From: Linnemannia hyalina
Taxonomy: Eukaryota; Mortierellomycota; Mortierellomycetes; Mortierellales; Mortierellaceae
Assembly (NCBI GenBank): GCA_019671135.1
Contig: JAHRHY010000005.1
Coordinates: 1,488,001-1,552,000, forward strand
Direction of reading: 5' to 3'
DNA: 64,000 nucleotides
This document shows, one piece after another, positions 48,667-58,918 of this stretch. The notes below the pieces were generated by a model. The model saw nothing but the letters and a program-made list of their open reading frames with translations, was not told where the DNA came from and made no database searches. Position 1 is the stretch's first letter; each line of letters begins with the position of its first letter. Made by a program: the position numbers and the translations under genes.

Positions 48667-49488
48667 ATGGCTCGCTTCACTGCCCTCCTCCTTATTGCCG
48701 CGTCCCTTATGGGGGTCATGTCTGCTCCCGCCTCACCCTCCTCCAGCAAGGGTATGGCCAAGTTGAACACCCCGTACAAGGGTTACGCCACCACCTTTGA
48801 CGGCAAGCGCAACGCCTGCCATGGTATCAAGTACTCCCTCAACGAGCCCGTCGCCGCCATCAACACCGCCTTGTTCAGCAACAAGAAGGGGGCCAACGTA
48901 TGCGGCAAGTACGTCAAGGTCAGCCTCCGCAACAAGCCCTCCAAGTCCTACACCTACAGGGTCGTCGACGTCTGCCGCGGCTGCGACAAAAACTCGATCA
49001 ATCTCTCCAAGGTCGGAATGAGACAGTTCTCCAAGAAGAGCATCGAGGCCATCAACTGGGAGTTGGTCAATTCTTCTGACAAATCGTGCCAGAAGCCCAA
49101 GCCCAAGCCTACCAAGACCACCGCCGTTGCCAAGCCCGCCAAGACCTCCTCCAAGCCCTCTACCAATCACACCAGCAAGGTCTACAGCGGTCGCGGTACC
49201 TGGTTCAGCGATACCACCGGATCCTGCGGTGTCCGTTTCTCTCAGGACGACATGATCGTTGCCTTGAACCAGGACCAGATGGGCGCCTACTCTGGTTCTC
49301 GCTCGAAATGCGGTGACAAGATCCGCGTCAAGGCCAAGGGTTCCTCTGCCAGCGTCATTGTCCGTGTTGTTGATACCTGCCCCAGCCGTTACTGCAGCCA
49401 TGGTGCCTTGGATTTGTCCCGCGCCGCCTTCAAGAAGTTCGCTCCCATGTCCAAGGGTGTCCTTGAGCTCGAGTGGTCCTTTGTCTAA
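48667..49488 (+). CDS. Secreted protein with two double-psi beta-barrel (expansin/RlpA-like) domains
   Basis: A single exon from the ATG at 48667 encodes 273 residues; the frame is open upstream but the signal peptide (ARFTALLLIAASLMGVMSA, cleaved near residue 19-20) sets the start. Domain 1 (about 37-140) has YKGYATTFDG, GKYVKVSL, YRVVDVCRGC and INLSKVGMRQF. A Lys/Pro/Thr linker (KPKPKPTKTT) follows. Domain 2 (about 178-273) has YSGRGTWFSD, CGDKIRVKA, VRVVDTCPSRYC and LDLSRAAFKKF, ending in LELEWSFV. DPBB domains of this kind occur in expansins, barwin/PR4, cerato-platanin-like relatives and RlpA, and bind or loosen cell wall polymers. A second expansin-type CBM63 module is not seen. Polyadenylation signal AATAAA at 49589-49594. 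Confidence 0.87.
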   Translation: MARFTALLLIAASLMGVMSAPASPSSSKGMAKLNTPYKGYATTFDGKRNACHGIKYSLNEPVAAINTALFSNKKGANVCGKYVKVSLRNKPSKSYTYRVVDVCRGCDKNSINLSKVGMRQFSKKSIEAINWELVNSSDKSCQKPKPKPTKTTAVAKPAKTSSKPSTNHTSKVYSGRGTWFSDTTGSCGVRFSQDDMIVALNQDQMGAYSGSRSKCGDKIRVKAKGSSASVIVRVVDTCPSRYCSHGALDLSRAAFKKFAPMSKGVLELEWSFV

Positions 49489-49978
49489 ATCCGCCTCTCT
49501 CTTCCAACACGGGCTATCATGCCGTTGTACGTTTCAAACCTCCTGCATTCTGCATACAAGCATCTTCACTGTAAATTACTCATCATCGAATAAAAACATC
49601 ACGTATTAACAATACCTGAAAACGTTCCTCGTTCGTGCTTGGTCTCCTATTAAAGTCTCTATAACTTGAAGTCGTGCTTTCAGCCTTTTTTTTGCCTCAA
49701 CGATGCTTCGTTTCTATTGGTGCAGTCTTCTTGACAGCGTGTCGTAGTTCCAGTTGATTTTGTCCCTTTGAATACTGAATTGTGTCCACATTACTAACAG
49801 CCAGCCATGCAAGATCTGACTTTGGGGATTTTTTTCGGTGTTTTTTTATTGTTTTGTTTTGTTGTTGTCCGTGTAGTGCAATCTGGGTCCACAGAAAAAA
49901 AAACGTATCCTTGCTGTTGCTGTTTCGGAGCAGTATGCCGTTCCATGATTGATGTACAAAAGTTGTTCAGTCCTGACT
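49489..49978. other. Convergent 3' region, DPBB gene / LSM6
   Basis: 490 bp. AATAAA at 49589-49594 fits the DPBB transcript end. The remainder is T-rich unique sequence with no gene. Confidence 0.5.
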
Positions 49979-50541
49979 CTACACGCCCTTTGCGGTCGAA
50001 ATGTACAAGACTATAAAAGATTGATCAACTCAGAGAAAACAGTTAGTTCCATGTCCATCGCAGACAAAAAGGTCAACAGTATAGCCTCAAATTTTTGTTG
50101 GACTCTGTGGATATCGTTCCTTTATCCAGAGTAAAAAAGCAAAACGGCGTATAGTTATTTACCGTTGTTTCCACGAATGAAGGTGTCGCCGTACTTGTTC
50201 TTGAGCTGTCCGTTGACGTACTCCTCAGTCTGCTCCAAGGCAATGTTCATGTATCCGTCCAAGCAGGCGAGGATTCCTAGTATATCAAGTCAAACACAAC
50301 CCAGATGTCAGTAAACATGCGTGATATGGATTGAGTTGAGAACGACCGCGTAAACATATCGTTGTAGCTCAGAGAGTCCGTCCCCATCGCACGACAGACA
50401 AGGGATTTGCAAGTGCGTCCTTCTCCTAATGTCCTTGCGCCGTTTATCTCCTCATGTACCTCTATAGTCGACGCCAGAGTTGAGCTTGACGATGACGGGT
50501 CGTCCGATGAGGAAGCTTGTAAAGTCCTGTGTGGGTTCCAT
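49979..50541 (-). CDS. LSM6: U6 snRNA-associated Sm-like protein LSm6
   Basis: Three exons (50541-50460, 50276-50163, 50010-49979) encode 75 residues, the normal LSm6 length. The Sm1 motif (FLIGRPVIVKLNSGVDYRG, LACLDGYMNIALEQTEE) and Sm2 motif (GDTFIRGNNVLYIST) are complete. LSm6 is part of both the cytoplasmic LSm1-7 mRNA decay ring and the nuclear LSm2-8 ring on U6. It is head-to-head with threonine synthase, 264 bp apart. The last exon is a 32-bp piece containing VLYISTAKGV and the stop. Confidence 0.94.
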
Positions 50542-50805
50542 TGCTGTAGTTGCTTGTGTGTGTGGTGGTCGTCGTGTTTGTGATGTACAAGGAAGACAGG
50601 GCGATGCCTCCTCCTGATCGCCTCCAAGTCTTCCACTGTGAGGCAACACATGCATTATTTTCATCTTCTTTCATGTGACCACTACAGCCACAGATAAAAA
50701 CGTGGAGTCAGGGATTGTCGATTCTCTTCACATTTTCCCCTTCTCTCCTCCTCTCCCTGTCCGACCTACTCCACCTCTCCCAACAACGACCTAATCCCCC
50801 TCACA
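50542..50805. promoter_or_regulatory. Compact shared promoter, LSM6 / THR4
   Basis: 264 bp between the start codons of two head-to-head genes. The THR4 side is a C/T-rich run followed by a CAA/C-rich leader. Confidence 0.6.
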
Positions 50806-52640
50806 ATGCAGTACAAGTCCACCCGCGGCAAAGCCAACAACTACACCTTCGAGCAGGCCGTCCTCGCCGGTCTCTCACCCGATGGCGGTCTCTTCATTCC
50901 CCAGTCGATCCCCCAGGCACCCGCCGACTTTTTGACAAAGTGGGCCTCCTTATCTTTCCAGGAGTTGGCCCTCGAGGTCCTCTCGCTCTATATCGACCAG
51001 ACCGAGATCCCAAGACAGGACCTCAAGGAGCTAGTCGACCGCTCTTACTCGACTTTCCGCCACAAGGACATCACACCCCTGCACCAGGTCAAGGACGGTC
51101 TCTATATCCTCGAGCTCTTCCATGGACCTACTTTTGCCTTTAAGGACGTTGCCCTCCAGTTTGTCGGTAACTTGTTCGAGTACTTCTTGAAGCGCAAGAA
51201 CGCTGGTATTGAGAACAAGGCTGATCGCCACAAGATCACTGTCGTTGGTGCCACCAGCGGTGACACTGGAAGGTAATTATCTTTGTGGGGCGGTTTATTT
51301 TTCTTTATCTTCATTCCCTCTCGTTCGTTACTTCCGTTGCACTTAATTCCCGGATCTGTATGGTCTGTTCATTTTTTTTTTGGGAATCGATGACTCTTTT
51401 GAAGCTGAACATATGTGACTAATAACCTTAATCAATTTTCTTTCTTCCACGTTAAATATTCGCCGTACAAATCATATCGTCAACCAACAAATCAACCAAC
51501 CAACCAATCCATACAACAATCAACAACGAAATTAGTGCTGCTATCTATGGACTCCGCAACAAGCAGGATCTCGACGTCTTCATCCTCTTCCCCACAGGAA
51601 GAGTCAGTCCCATCCAGGAGGCTCAGATGACCACCGTCCTCGACGCCAACGTCCACAACGTCTCCGTCAAGGGCACTTTCGACGACTGCCAGGACATTGT
51701 CAAGGGTCTCTTTGCCAACAAGGACTTTATGAGCAAGTACAACCTCGGTGCCGTCAACTCCATCAACTGGGCCCGCATCCTCGCCCAGACCGTCTACTAC
51801 TTCCACTCTTACTTCTCTCTCCTTCGCTCACTCAACATCACACCCGGATCAGAGGAGGCAAAGAAGATTCACATCACCTACTCGGTCCCCACCGGCAACT
51901 TTGGCGACATCCTCGCCGGATACTATGCTCACCAGATGGGTCTCCCTACCGCCAAGCTCCTGGTCGCCACCAACGCCAACGACATTCTCTACCGCTTCTT
52001 CTGCTCCGGTGTTTGCGAAAAGAACGTGGGCGAGGACGGTGGTGTCCATGAGACTCTCAGCCCTGCTATGGATATTGTTGTCAGCTCCAACTTTGAGCGT
52101 CTGCTCTTCTATCTCGCTCGCGATGCGGCTGTCGACGCCCAAGTGCCCGAGTCGGAGAAGGACGTCAAGGCTGGAGAGATTGTCAACAGCTGGATGGTCG
52201 ACTTGAAGCAGAAGGGTCGCTTCGACACTGGTGCCCAGGTTCTTGCCGAGGCCAAGAGAATCTTTGACGCCGGCCACGTTTCTGATCAGGAGACCTGTGA
52301 TACCATCCGCTCTTACATCCACCCCGAGAACTCGTCTCAAGCTCCCTATGTCATGGACCCTCACACTGCCGTCGGTGTCAAGGCCGCCGAGACCGCCATC
52401 CCCAAGATCGATTCCCAGAACATTGTCATCTCACTCTCAACAGCTCACCCTGCAAAGTTTTCAGATGCTGTCGAGAGGGCATTAAAGGACCAGGAGGGCG
52501 TCGTGTTCGAGGAGGTCTTCAAGGCTGTCTTGCCCAAGGAGTTTGATGGTTTGATGACTGCCGAGCGCAGAGTCACTCACATCCCAAGGGCTGATGAGGC
52601 CTTGGTCATTGAGGTCATTGACAAGGAACTTTCCAAGTAA
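50806..52640 (+). CDS. THR4: Threonine synthase
   Basis: Two exons, 50806-51272 and 51536-52640, encode 523 residues, like fungal Thr4. The PLP enzyme converts O-phosphohomoserine to threonine, the last step of the aspartate branch. The N-terminal YKSTRGKANNYTFEQAVLAG and GLSPDGGLFIP are typical. The PLP lysine lies in HGPTFAFKDVALQF (about Lys113), and the phosphate-binding loop is GATSGDTGSAAIYG, split by the intron. NSINWARILAQTVYYFHSYF (cited in full at 20 residues) and VPTGNFGDILAGYYA are also conserved. Confidence 0.96.
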
Positions 52641-52988
52641 TCGCTCTCTCTGTTGCTTGCCCTTTCCGTTTTCTTCAATTCATAGAGTACTTTTACATTA
52701 AACAACATCACAACATCATCTTCATGTACAAAAACGAAAAACGGGAACAGTAGGGTATATATTCAATGTGATAGTACAAGAGAAATGGTGTTGTTTTTCT
52801 TAGTGTTCATGAGAGGATATGTATGTACAGTACTTTTTTGTGAGAAGGTTGGTTGATAACACGGAAAGAACAAGCAAGAAGCAAAACGACAAGAAACAAA
52901 GTTGGAATGGAACGGAAAGGATAAACAACGAAAAACAAAGAAGAAATAGAAAAAAAAAGTGGCGTTGCCCCGCCAAAATCTCGCACTC
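52641..52988. other. Convergent 3' region, THR4 / TBC GAP
   Basis: 348 bp without a gene, A-rich on the plus strand toward the TBC gene stop. Confidence 0.45.
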
Positions 52989-55900
52989 TTAACTAATGGT
53001 AGTCTTTTTGTCAAGGGTCGACGGTGGTGGCAAGGGTGGTGTTGGGGAGACACAAGTGAAAGCTCGCATCTTTAGCATCTGTTGTTCCTGAAGCAGTTCC
53101 TGTCGGACACTCCGTTGGTGGCGCTGACGCTTCGCCTCGATCTTTTCTGGATGGATCGACGACTTTAGTGTCACAAACGCGACCTGTTGAAAAACAACGA
53201 GGGAGTGGGTGTTAGAGAGGTGGGGGGGGGGGTTGTGTGGAAAAAGATACACATTTACTTGGGTAGAGCGTTGCTTTTGTTTTCCTTTGCTTACCTTCAT
53301 GAGCTTATCGGCTTGGTGCATGACAAGCGTCATCTGCTTCATATAACAATACACCGCCGCCCCATTGCGACACTTCAGGATCTCCTTCTCGTTCATCCAC
53401 AGGATCGCAACCGCAATCTTGAAGACGACCATCATACCTTCAACAAAGAACACATCCCAGACTCGGAGGAGCGTCTCAACTGGCAGACAGTCTGTGAACA
53501 GGGTCAGGAACCAGCTGAAGGTCACCGCGGTCAGGTCGACATGCATCTCCTGGAAATGTAGGCTGAGTCGGGGCATGATCTCTTGGACGAGCTCTTTGAG
53601 GACGCGTTGGTCTGCCTGTGGGGAGAGGAGCTGTTGAGTGAAGTAGTCTTCGGGCATACGGCGACCCAGCATGGAGACCAGGATCCAGAAGGACTCTTCT
53701 TCGGTGTTGTTGGTTAATAGAAGGGTTCCTGCGAGGAGGTTCATTCCTTGACAGTATCCCACCAATGGGTTGTGACTAGAACATAAAAGTGGCAAGTTTA
53801 AGTGAATATCATAGCTTAAAAAAACACGCCGCGTTTGAGCTTCAAGCACGAGAGACGAACATACATGCTGTAGGCGAGAAGGATATTCTTGAGCTTCTCG
53901 ATTCCGTGGCCGCCGGGGCTAAAGAGGATGTTCGTTGGGAACGTGCGGTGCAAGTCCTATTTAAACAATAACAATTACTTTCATTAGACGTCTTGTCTTT
54001 TTCGTACACCAATGCGCGCTGCAATTCATTGACAAGAGTAAAATGATAATTACCAACTCGATATCTCCCCAGCACTGGCATTCCTCTGGAGGTTGTCGTG
54101 AAAGCAGCTCTCTGTAATATCCAGGCTGGCGCATATCATATGCTCCTGATGCCTCCTGCCAGATCTTGTTTCTATAATGCCATCGCAATGAACAGAACGG
54201 GAAGTGTTACTTGCTGAAGCTCATCTAATATACACACAGTCTTACTGAGAAAAAGGGATTGAAAAAGCCTTACCGGTACATGACGGGAATGCCACCGCGA
54301 ACAAGTTCGCGCAACTCTTCCCAGTCAGCACCTTGTCCAATAGTCGCCATGCCAATGATACAGACACTCGTCCAGTACATCCGATCGTCCTCGTCCTGCT
54401 CGTGCTCTTCCAGCGACAGCATCAAGTTTCCAAAGATCAGTGGCGACCCCAAATTGCTGCTCGACATATTGGCCAAAGCGCCTCCGTTCGTCTCGCCCAT
54501 GTGCACACGTCTCCGCCTCTTCCTTAAGAACGCGTCCCATTTCTCCTTCTGTGTCATCTGGACATTGTCGTGTAGGACCTTGATCTGCGAAAGGAGTGCG
54601 GTGACATTCGATGAGGAGGATGTTGGTGGTGACAAGGTCGAAGTCGGTCGAGTGCCCATCGAGAGGATAGGAGACGTGACACTCATCGGAAGTGAGGTGG
54701 CTGATGTCGTTGCATTCCCGGTGACTGAGGTGACTCCCGATCCTGGCTGCGTATGACCAAAATAAAAGGACGAGACCACTGGTGGTGGCGACGACGACCG
54801 CTCCAACTCCTCTGAAGATGTCTGCAGATACTCAAATTTGCCACCGTCGCTGCTGGTATCGCGACGCAAAGCACCCACGGTCCTGTAAAAACTCGGTGAA
54901 TCCATATCGTCCCCCGCATAGGTCTCGTTCAGCTTCATCAACCCCTGCTGTACCGCCATGGGCCTCGCGTTCATCAAGAACCCGTACCGATCCGTGAGAG
55001 GTTTTCCAGGCTCGCCCAAGCCCAAATAAGAAGTAGTTGGCGACATCGATAAAGGTGGAGAGCTTATATCTGACAACTCAACGACGTTGCGACTCGAAAT
55101 CATAGTTTGTTGCTGGTAACCGAGTGTGGAAGACGAGTGCGGATAAGACGAACTGGATAGGCTCGGCACCATCGCATGACTCTTGAAGGAGAGCGCTTTG
55201 GGCAGCTCTGTTGGGTTGAGTGTTCCTGAACGGCGGTCAAAGCTCGATACCATCTCCAGTCCACAACTCTCGCTTGTCGAATCGTCCATGCTTCCGTTCT
55301 GTCCATCGAAATGAGAGTGGCCCTGTAAGTCTTCCTGCTCTGACGATAGAGATTCCCGGATTATGGGGAACGAACTCTGGTGTGGTCGTGTCGGTTTACT
55401 GTTCATGATCAAGCCCAGCGTCCACTTGGCAATCATGGTCTGCGTCCGTCGAGCGTAGAGTCGGGCTGGAGTAATGGCGCCGGTGTCGATAAGGTTGGCG
55501 GCCATGGAGATGGCCCTGTAGTGCAAGGGTGAGGGGCTGTACGTGTTGGGCTGCATGAGGTAGTCGTGGATGCGTGAGATGGGCGGTCGAGGAATGTCCC
55601 GAGCCATCGTCAAGGCAGGATACTTGGAAGGCGAGCCCAGACCACCCACTTCCGACATGGGTCTTATTGGCGGTAGCGAGTGGCTCATGTGCTTGCTTTT
55701 GGTGCTGGCTTTCTTGTTGGTGGGTGACACAATGCTGCTCCAGATATCCCGCTCCCTGTCCATAATCCCCTCGTCATCCCGCTCCCTGTCCTTGTCGTCC
55801 TTGGCCCTCCTCTCTGACAAGGGTGCCACATTGTCTGTCCAAGGCGAAGGCAAGCAAGTCTCGACAAGGGCAGGCTTCTTGTCGTTCATGATACCCTCGT

Positions 55901-57464
55901 TCCTGATAAACAATCCACTGGGACTGGTCACAATGCTGCTGCTCCGGCTGTGGCTGTTGCTCTGCTCTGATTTTGGTTTATTCCATGTCAGTACTCCTGA
56001 CGCCAACGCCCATTTCTCACGCAGGGTCTTCATCCCCAACGTGCCCGCGGCCAGGGATTCGACAAGGAAGGACGGCATTGGGTTTTGACTCCCTCCAGCG
56101 CTGTAACCTTTGGCCTCGGCTGGACGAGCTGCAGTTGGGAAAAGGGATGAGGCGGGTCTGGGTGGTTGGTCCGCTGACTTGTATGGTAAGGTAGACGAAG
56201 AATACACGGGGTGGGAGGCAGTTGAGATATCGCTTGGGGTGGGTGAAAAGGGGCGTGGTGGACGGGAACGACGCCTTGATGTCGGGAAGGCGGACGGTCC
56301 TTTGGAGGGAGTGGGAGGGGAAGGAGAATCAGAGTGTTTTTGTCGTTTAGGTTGCTGCTGTTGTTCTGGTTGTGGTTGTGGTTCCATGGTGCCAATGATA
56401 TGTTGACAGAGGTCAGACTTGGTCAATTGGGTCGTACAGCTGGATTGGAGGGAGAGGGACCCTGAACTGGACATGAACTCGGACGGGTCCTCACCCTCTT
56501 CATCCTCTTCCTCCTCCACTTCCTCGCCTTCTCGAAAGATGACACTGCTACTGCAGTCTTCCTCGTCGTCGTCCCCAAATAGACCACCCCCTACACCCAT
56601 AAGAGGATCCTCGTCGTTCTCACACCCAACAACACCACTACGCCTGCCACATCCACTCAGACCAACACCTGTATCACTATGATTAGCAGAAGCAGCAACA
56701 ACACCCCTGGATACCCCTCCTCCTCTCCGACGAGCAGTAATGCTTAACTGCTCCACATGGTGTTCATCGCTCGTGACCGAAAGTTGGTGGTCACCAAACA
56801 GGGGGTTCAACTTTGCTTCCTCTGTCTCCTCCTGCTCAACCACGACTGCCAGATTGTTTTCGACCTCGGTGGGGGACACGCCTGCATCTTGCAGCATCTC
56901 AGTCAATCTCCTGATCTTAGCGTCATAGAGCTCCTTCATCGTCTGCAGTTCGGCTTCACGCTGCCAGAGCCGCGTCGTCAGATCACGAGCAAGGGATAGT
57001 TGTTGAGGTTGTTGATGTTGTTGGGCGTTCAGGGCCTTGGAAGAAAATGTGCCTGCACCGCTGCTGTTACTGCCTCCACCGACGCCTCCGACAGTCGTTG
57101 TCGCTGCTGTTGTCGCTGACGACGAAGACGAGGGTGATGGTGGTCCTATGGACAGCGGGTTCGAGTGCTGTTGATAGTGGTGCAAGCGAGTATTCTGGCG
57201 ATTAGAGGTGGACGACTGTGAGGATGATTTCACTGCTCCAAAGAGCGGGGATCCTGGAGGAGAGAGGGAGTAAGGTAGTGAGGTCGGTGTCGGTGGTACC
57301 TGGTGCTGCTGCTGTTGTTGTTGTTGTTGTTGTTGTTGGATCGTGGAGGAGCCCTGTTGCCGTTGTCGAGGTAAAGTAGTAGGGATGGCGACAGGAGGGT
57401 CCTTGGGGTTCGCGAGAGGGTGTTGAAGTAAAAAGACTGTGTTGATAGGCTTGACCTCCTCCAT
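52989..57464 (-). CDS. TBC-domain Rab GTPase-activating protein with long disordered N terminus
   Basis: Five exons (57464-54274, 54171-54054, 53956-53865, 53775-53295, 53183-52989) encode about 1,358 residues. The TBC domain occupies about 1050-1290. Both catalytic fingers are intact: the Arg finger in DLHRTFPTN and the Gln finger in YCQGMN. Other TBC landmarks are RELVRGGIPVMYRNKIW, SFWILVSMLGRRMPEDYF, FSWFLTLFTDCLPVETLLRVWDVFF (cited in parts) and a C-terminal helix rich in Gln, Arg and Glu. The first ~1,000 residues come from one 3.2-kb exon. They are rich in Ser, Pro and acidic runs, with a short coiled coil around 165-195 (LWQREAELQTMKELYDAKIRR) that may oligomerize or bind a partner. 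The domain order resembles TBC1D2-type GAPs lacking the PH domain. The Rab target is unknown. Confidence 0.9.
57305..57342 (-). repeat. Poly-glutamine-encoding CAA/CAG tract in the TBC gene
   Basis: A run of about 12 consecutive CAA/CAG codons on the minus strand, near residue 45 of the TBC protein, split from the downstream sequence by a single His codon. Confidence 0.9.
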
Positions 57465-58035
57465 AGTTTTTTTCTCCGAGGGAAGAGTTGAGAAGAGAGA
57501 AAAAGGTTGCGACTTTGTTCACTCGAAATGGGAGCGCTTGTCTCAGCGGGGTTGCCGGTCGTTTGCTAGCGCGCTCGCTTCACTTGTTTTCTCTTTCTTC
57601 TTCTTCGTCTTCTTCCACCTCCTCTGCCGTGCGACAGTGTAGGGGTGGTGGTCAGGAGGATGCAGTTTCGTTGTCAGGACAAGGTCGCGCGATCGAGGTA
57701 GGGCACGAAGAAGAACGACGTATGGATTGTCGAGAAAAATAGCGAAGGGTTGAGGGGAAGGGGAAGGAGGAAGATAAAATATGAATTGAGGAAATAGAAA
57801 AGATGGGCGATGAGAGTCTAATTAGATAACGTAAAAGAGTAGGGAGTAAGAGAGGAGGGGATGATGGTACAAGGGAAAGGAAGGGAAGGATAGGAAAGGC
57901 GGTGGTCAGGGAAGGAGAAAAGAGAAAGAGAGAAAAAGGCGACGAAGAGAAAGTGAGAGAGAAAAATGAGAGACAAAAAAAAAGAGGGGGTGGATGGTGA
58001 TGATGACAATGATGTCGATGTTTATGTTACAAATA

Positions 58036-58089
<54 letters not shown>

Positions 58090-58918
58090 TGTGGGTTGTA
58101 TCCTCTTGCACACAGGCCACCTCCCGCCCGTCCAGTTGGGGATGAACAGCAGCAGCGCGAACGAGACGAATGTATGAGCGAAATGGCGGGTGAGAGTCGT
58201 ACGAACCCGCCAACCAAGTTCAGCCAACTCAACAGAGATAGGTGAAAGTGGTATGAACAACAACAAACAAAGGGATGGAGAGAGGCAAAGATCGAGAAAA
58301 CAATGTATGCATGCACACGGCACACAGTTCACTTCAAAAGGACAAAAAATAGAAAAGGGAGAGGGGGTGGAAAACATAACAGGGGGGACAGAAAGGGACA
58401 GAAGAGTCGGATGTGGATGAAGATGGACGACGATGATGAAGTAAGTAGCAAAATAATAAAAAGGCGAATGCCCTTCTATTCCTCAACCCCTTTCTTACCT
58501 ACTTTTGTCCTTCACCACTTCACTCACTCACTCACTCCCAATGCAAAATCTACTGCTGCGATCCAGCCTTGTCTGATGGCGATGCAAGGACGATGGAGAA
58601 GAGACCCCCTCCCCGACCCTACCGATCGATGCCGCCGCTGAGGGGAGAATATCGAAAATGGCGCATATTCACTCCTTACTTTTGGTCTAACTTTCACTAA
58701 CCATGAGCGCGCATAGATCATGCAAATGGCTACATTTTGTCGCGGCAAAGATCAAGGTGGTTCTTGAAATGCGGCTTTTTTCTCTTTTTTTTTTCCATCA
58801 TTTTCTTTCTTCTTGTGAAATGGTGGTACAGAGTAAAGTATATTAGGAGTACATGTACAATTGTGGAAATGTAGTAGATGAAAAAATGAAAGAATGAATG
58901 AATAGGCAAGATGTGGCT
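57465..58918. other. 1.45-kb intergenic region with GT microsatellite
   Basis: Promoter of the TBC gene and 3' flank of the coiled-coil gene. It is strongly purine-rich on the plus strand (57730-57990, 58250-58440) and holds a 48-bp GT repeat. No gene is seen. Confidence 0.5.
58039..58086. repeat. (GT)24 microsatellite
   Basis: About 24 uninterrupted GT dinucleotides about 575 bp upstream of the TBC gene start. Likely length-polymorphic; alternating purine-pyrimidine sequence of this kind can adopt Z-DNA. Confidence 0.95.
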
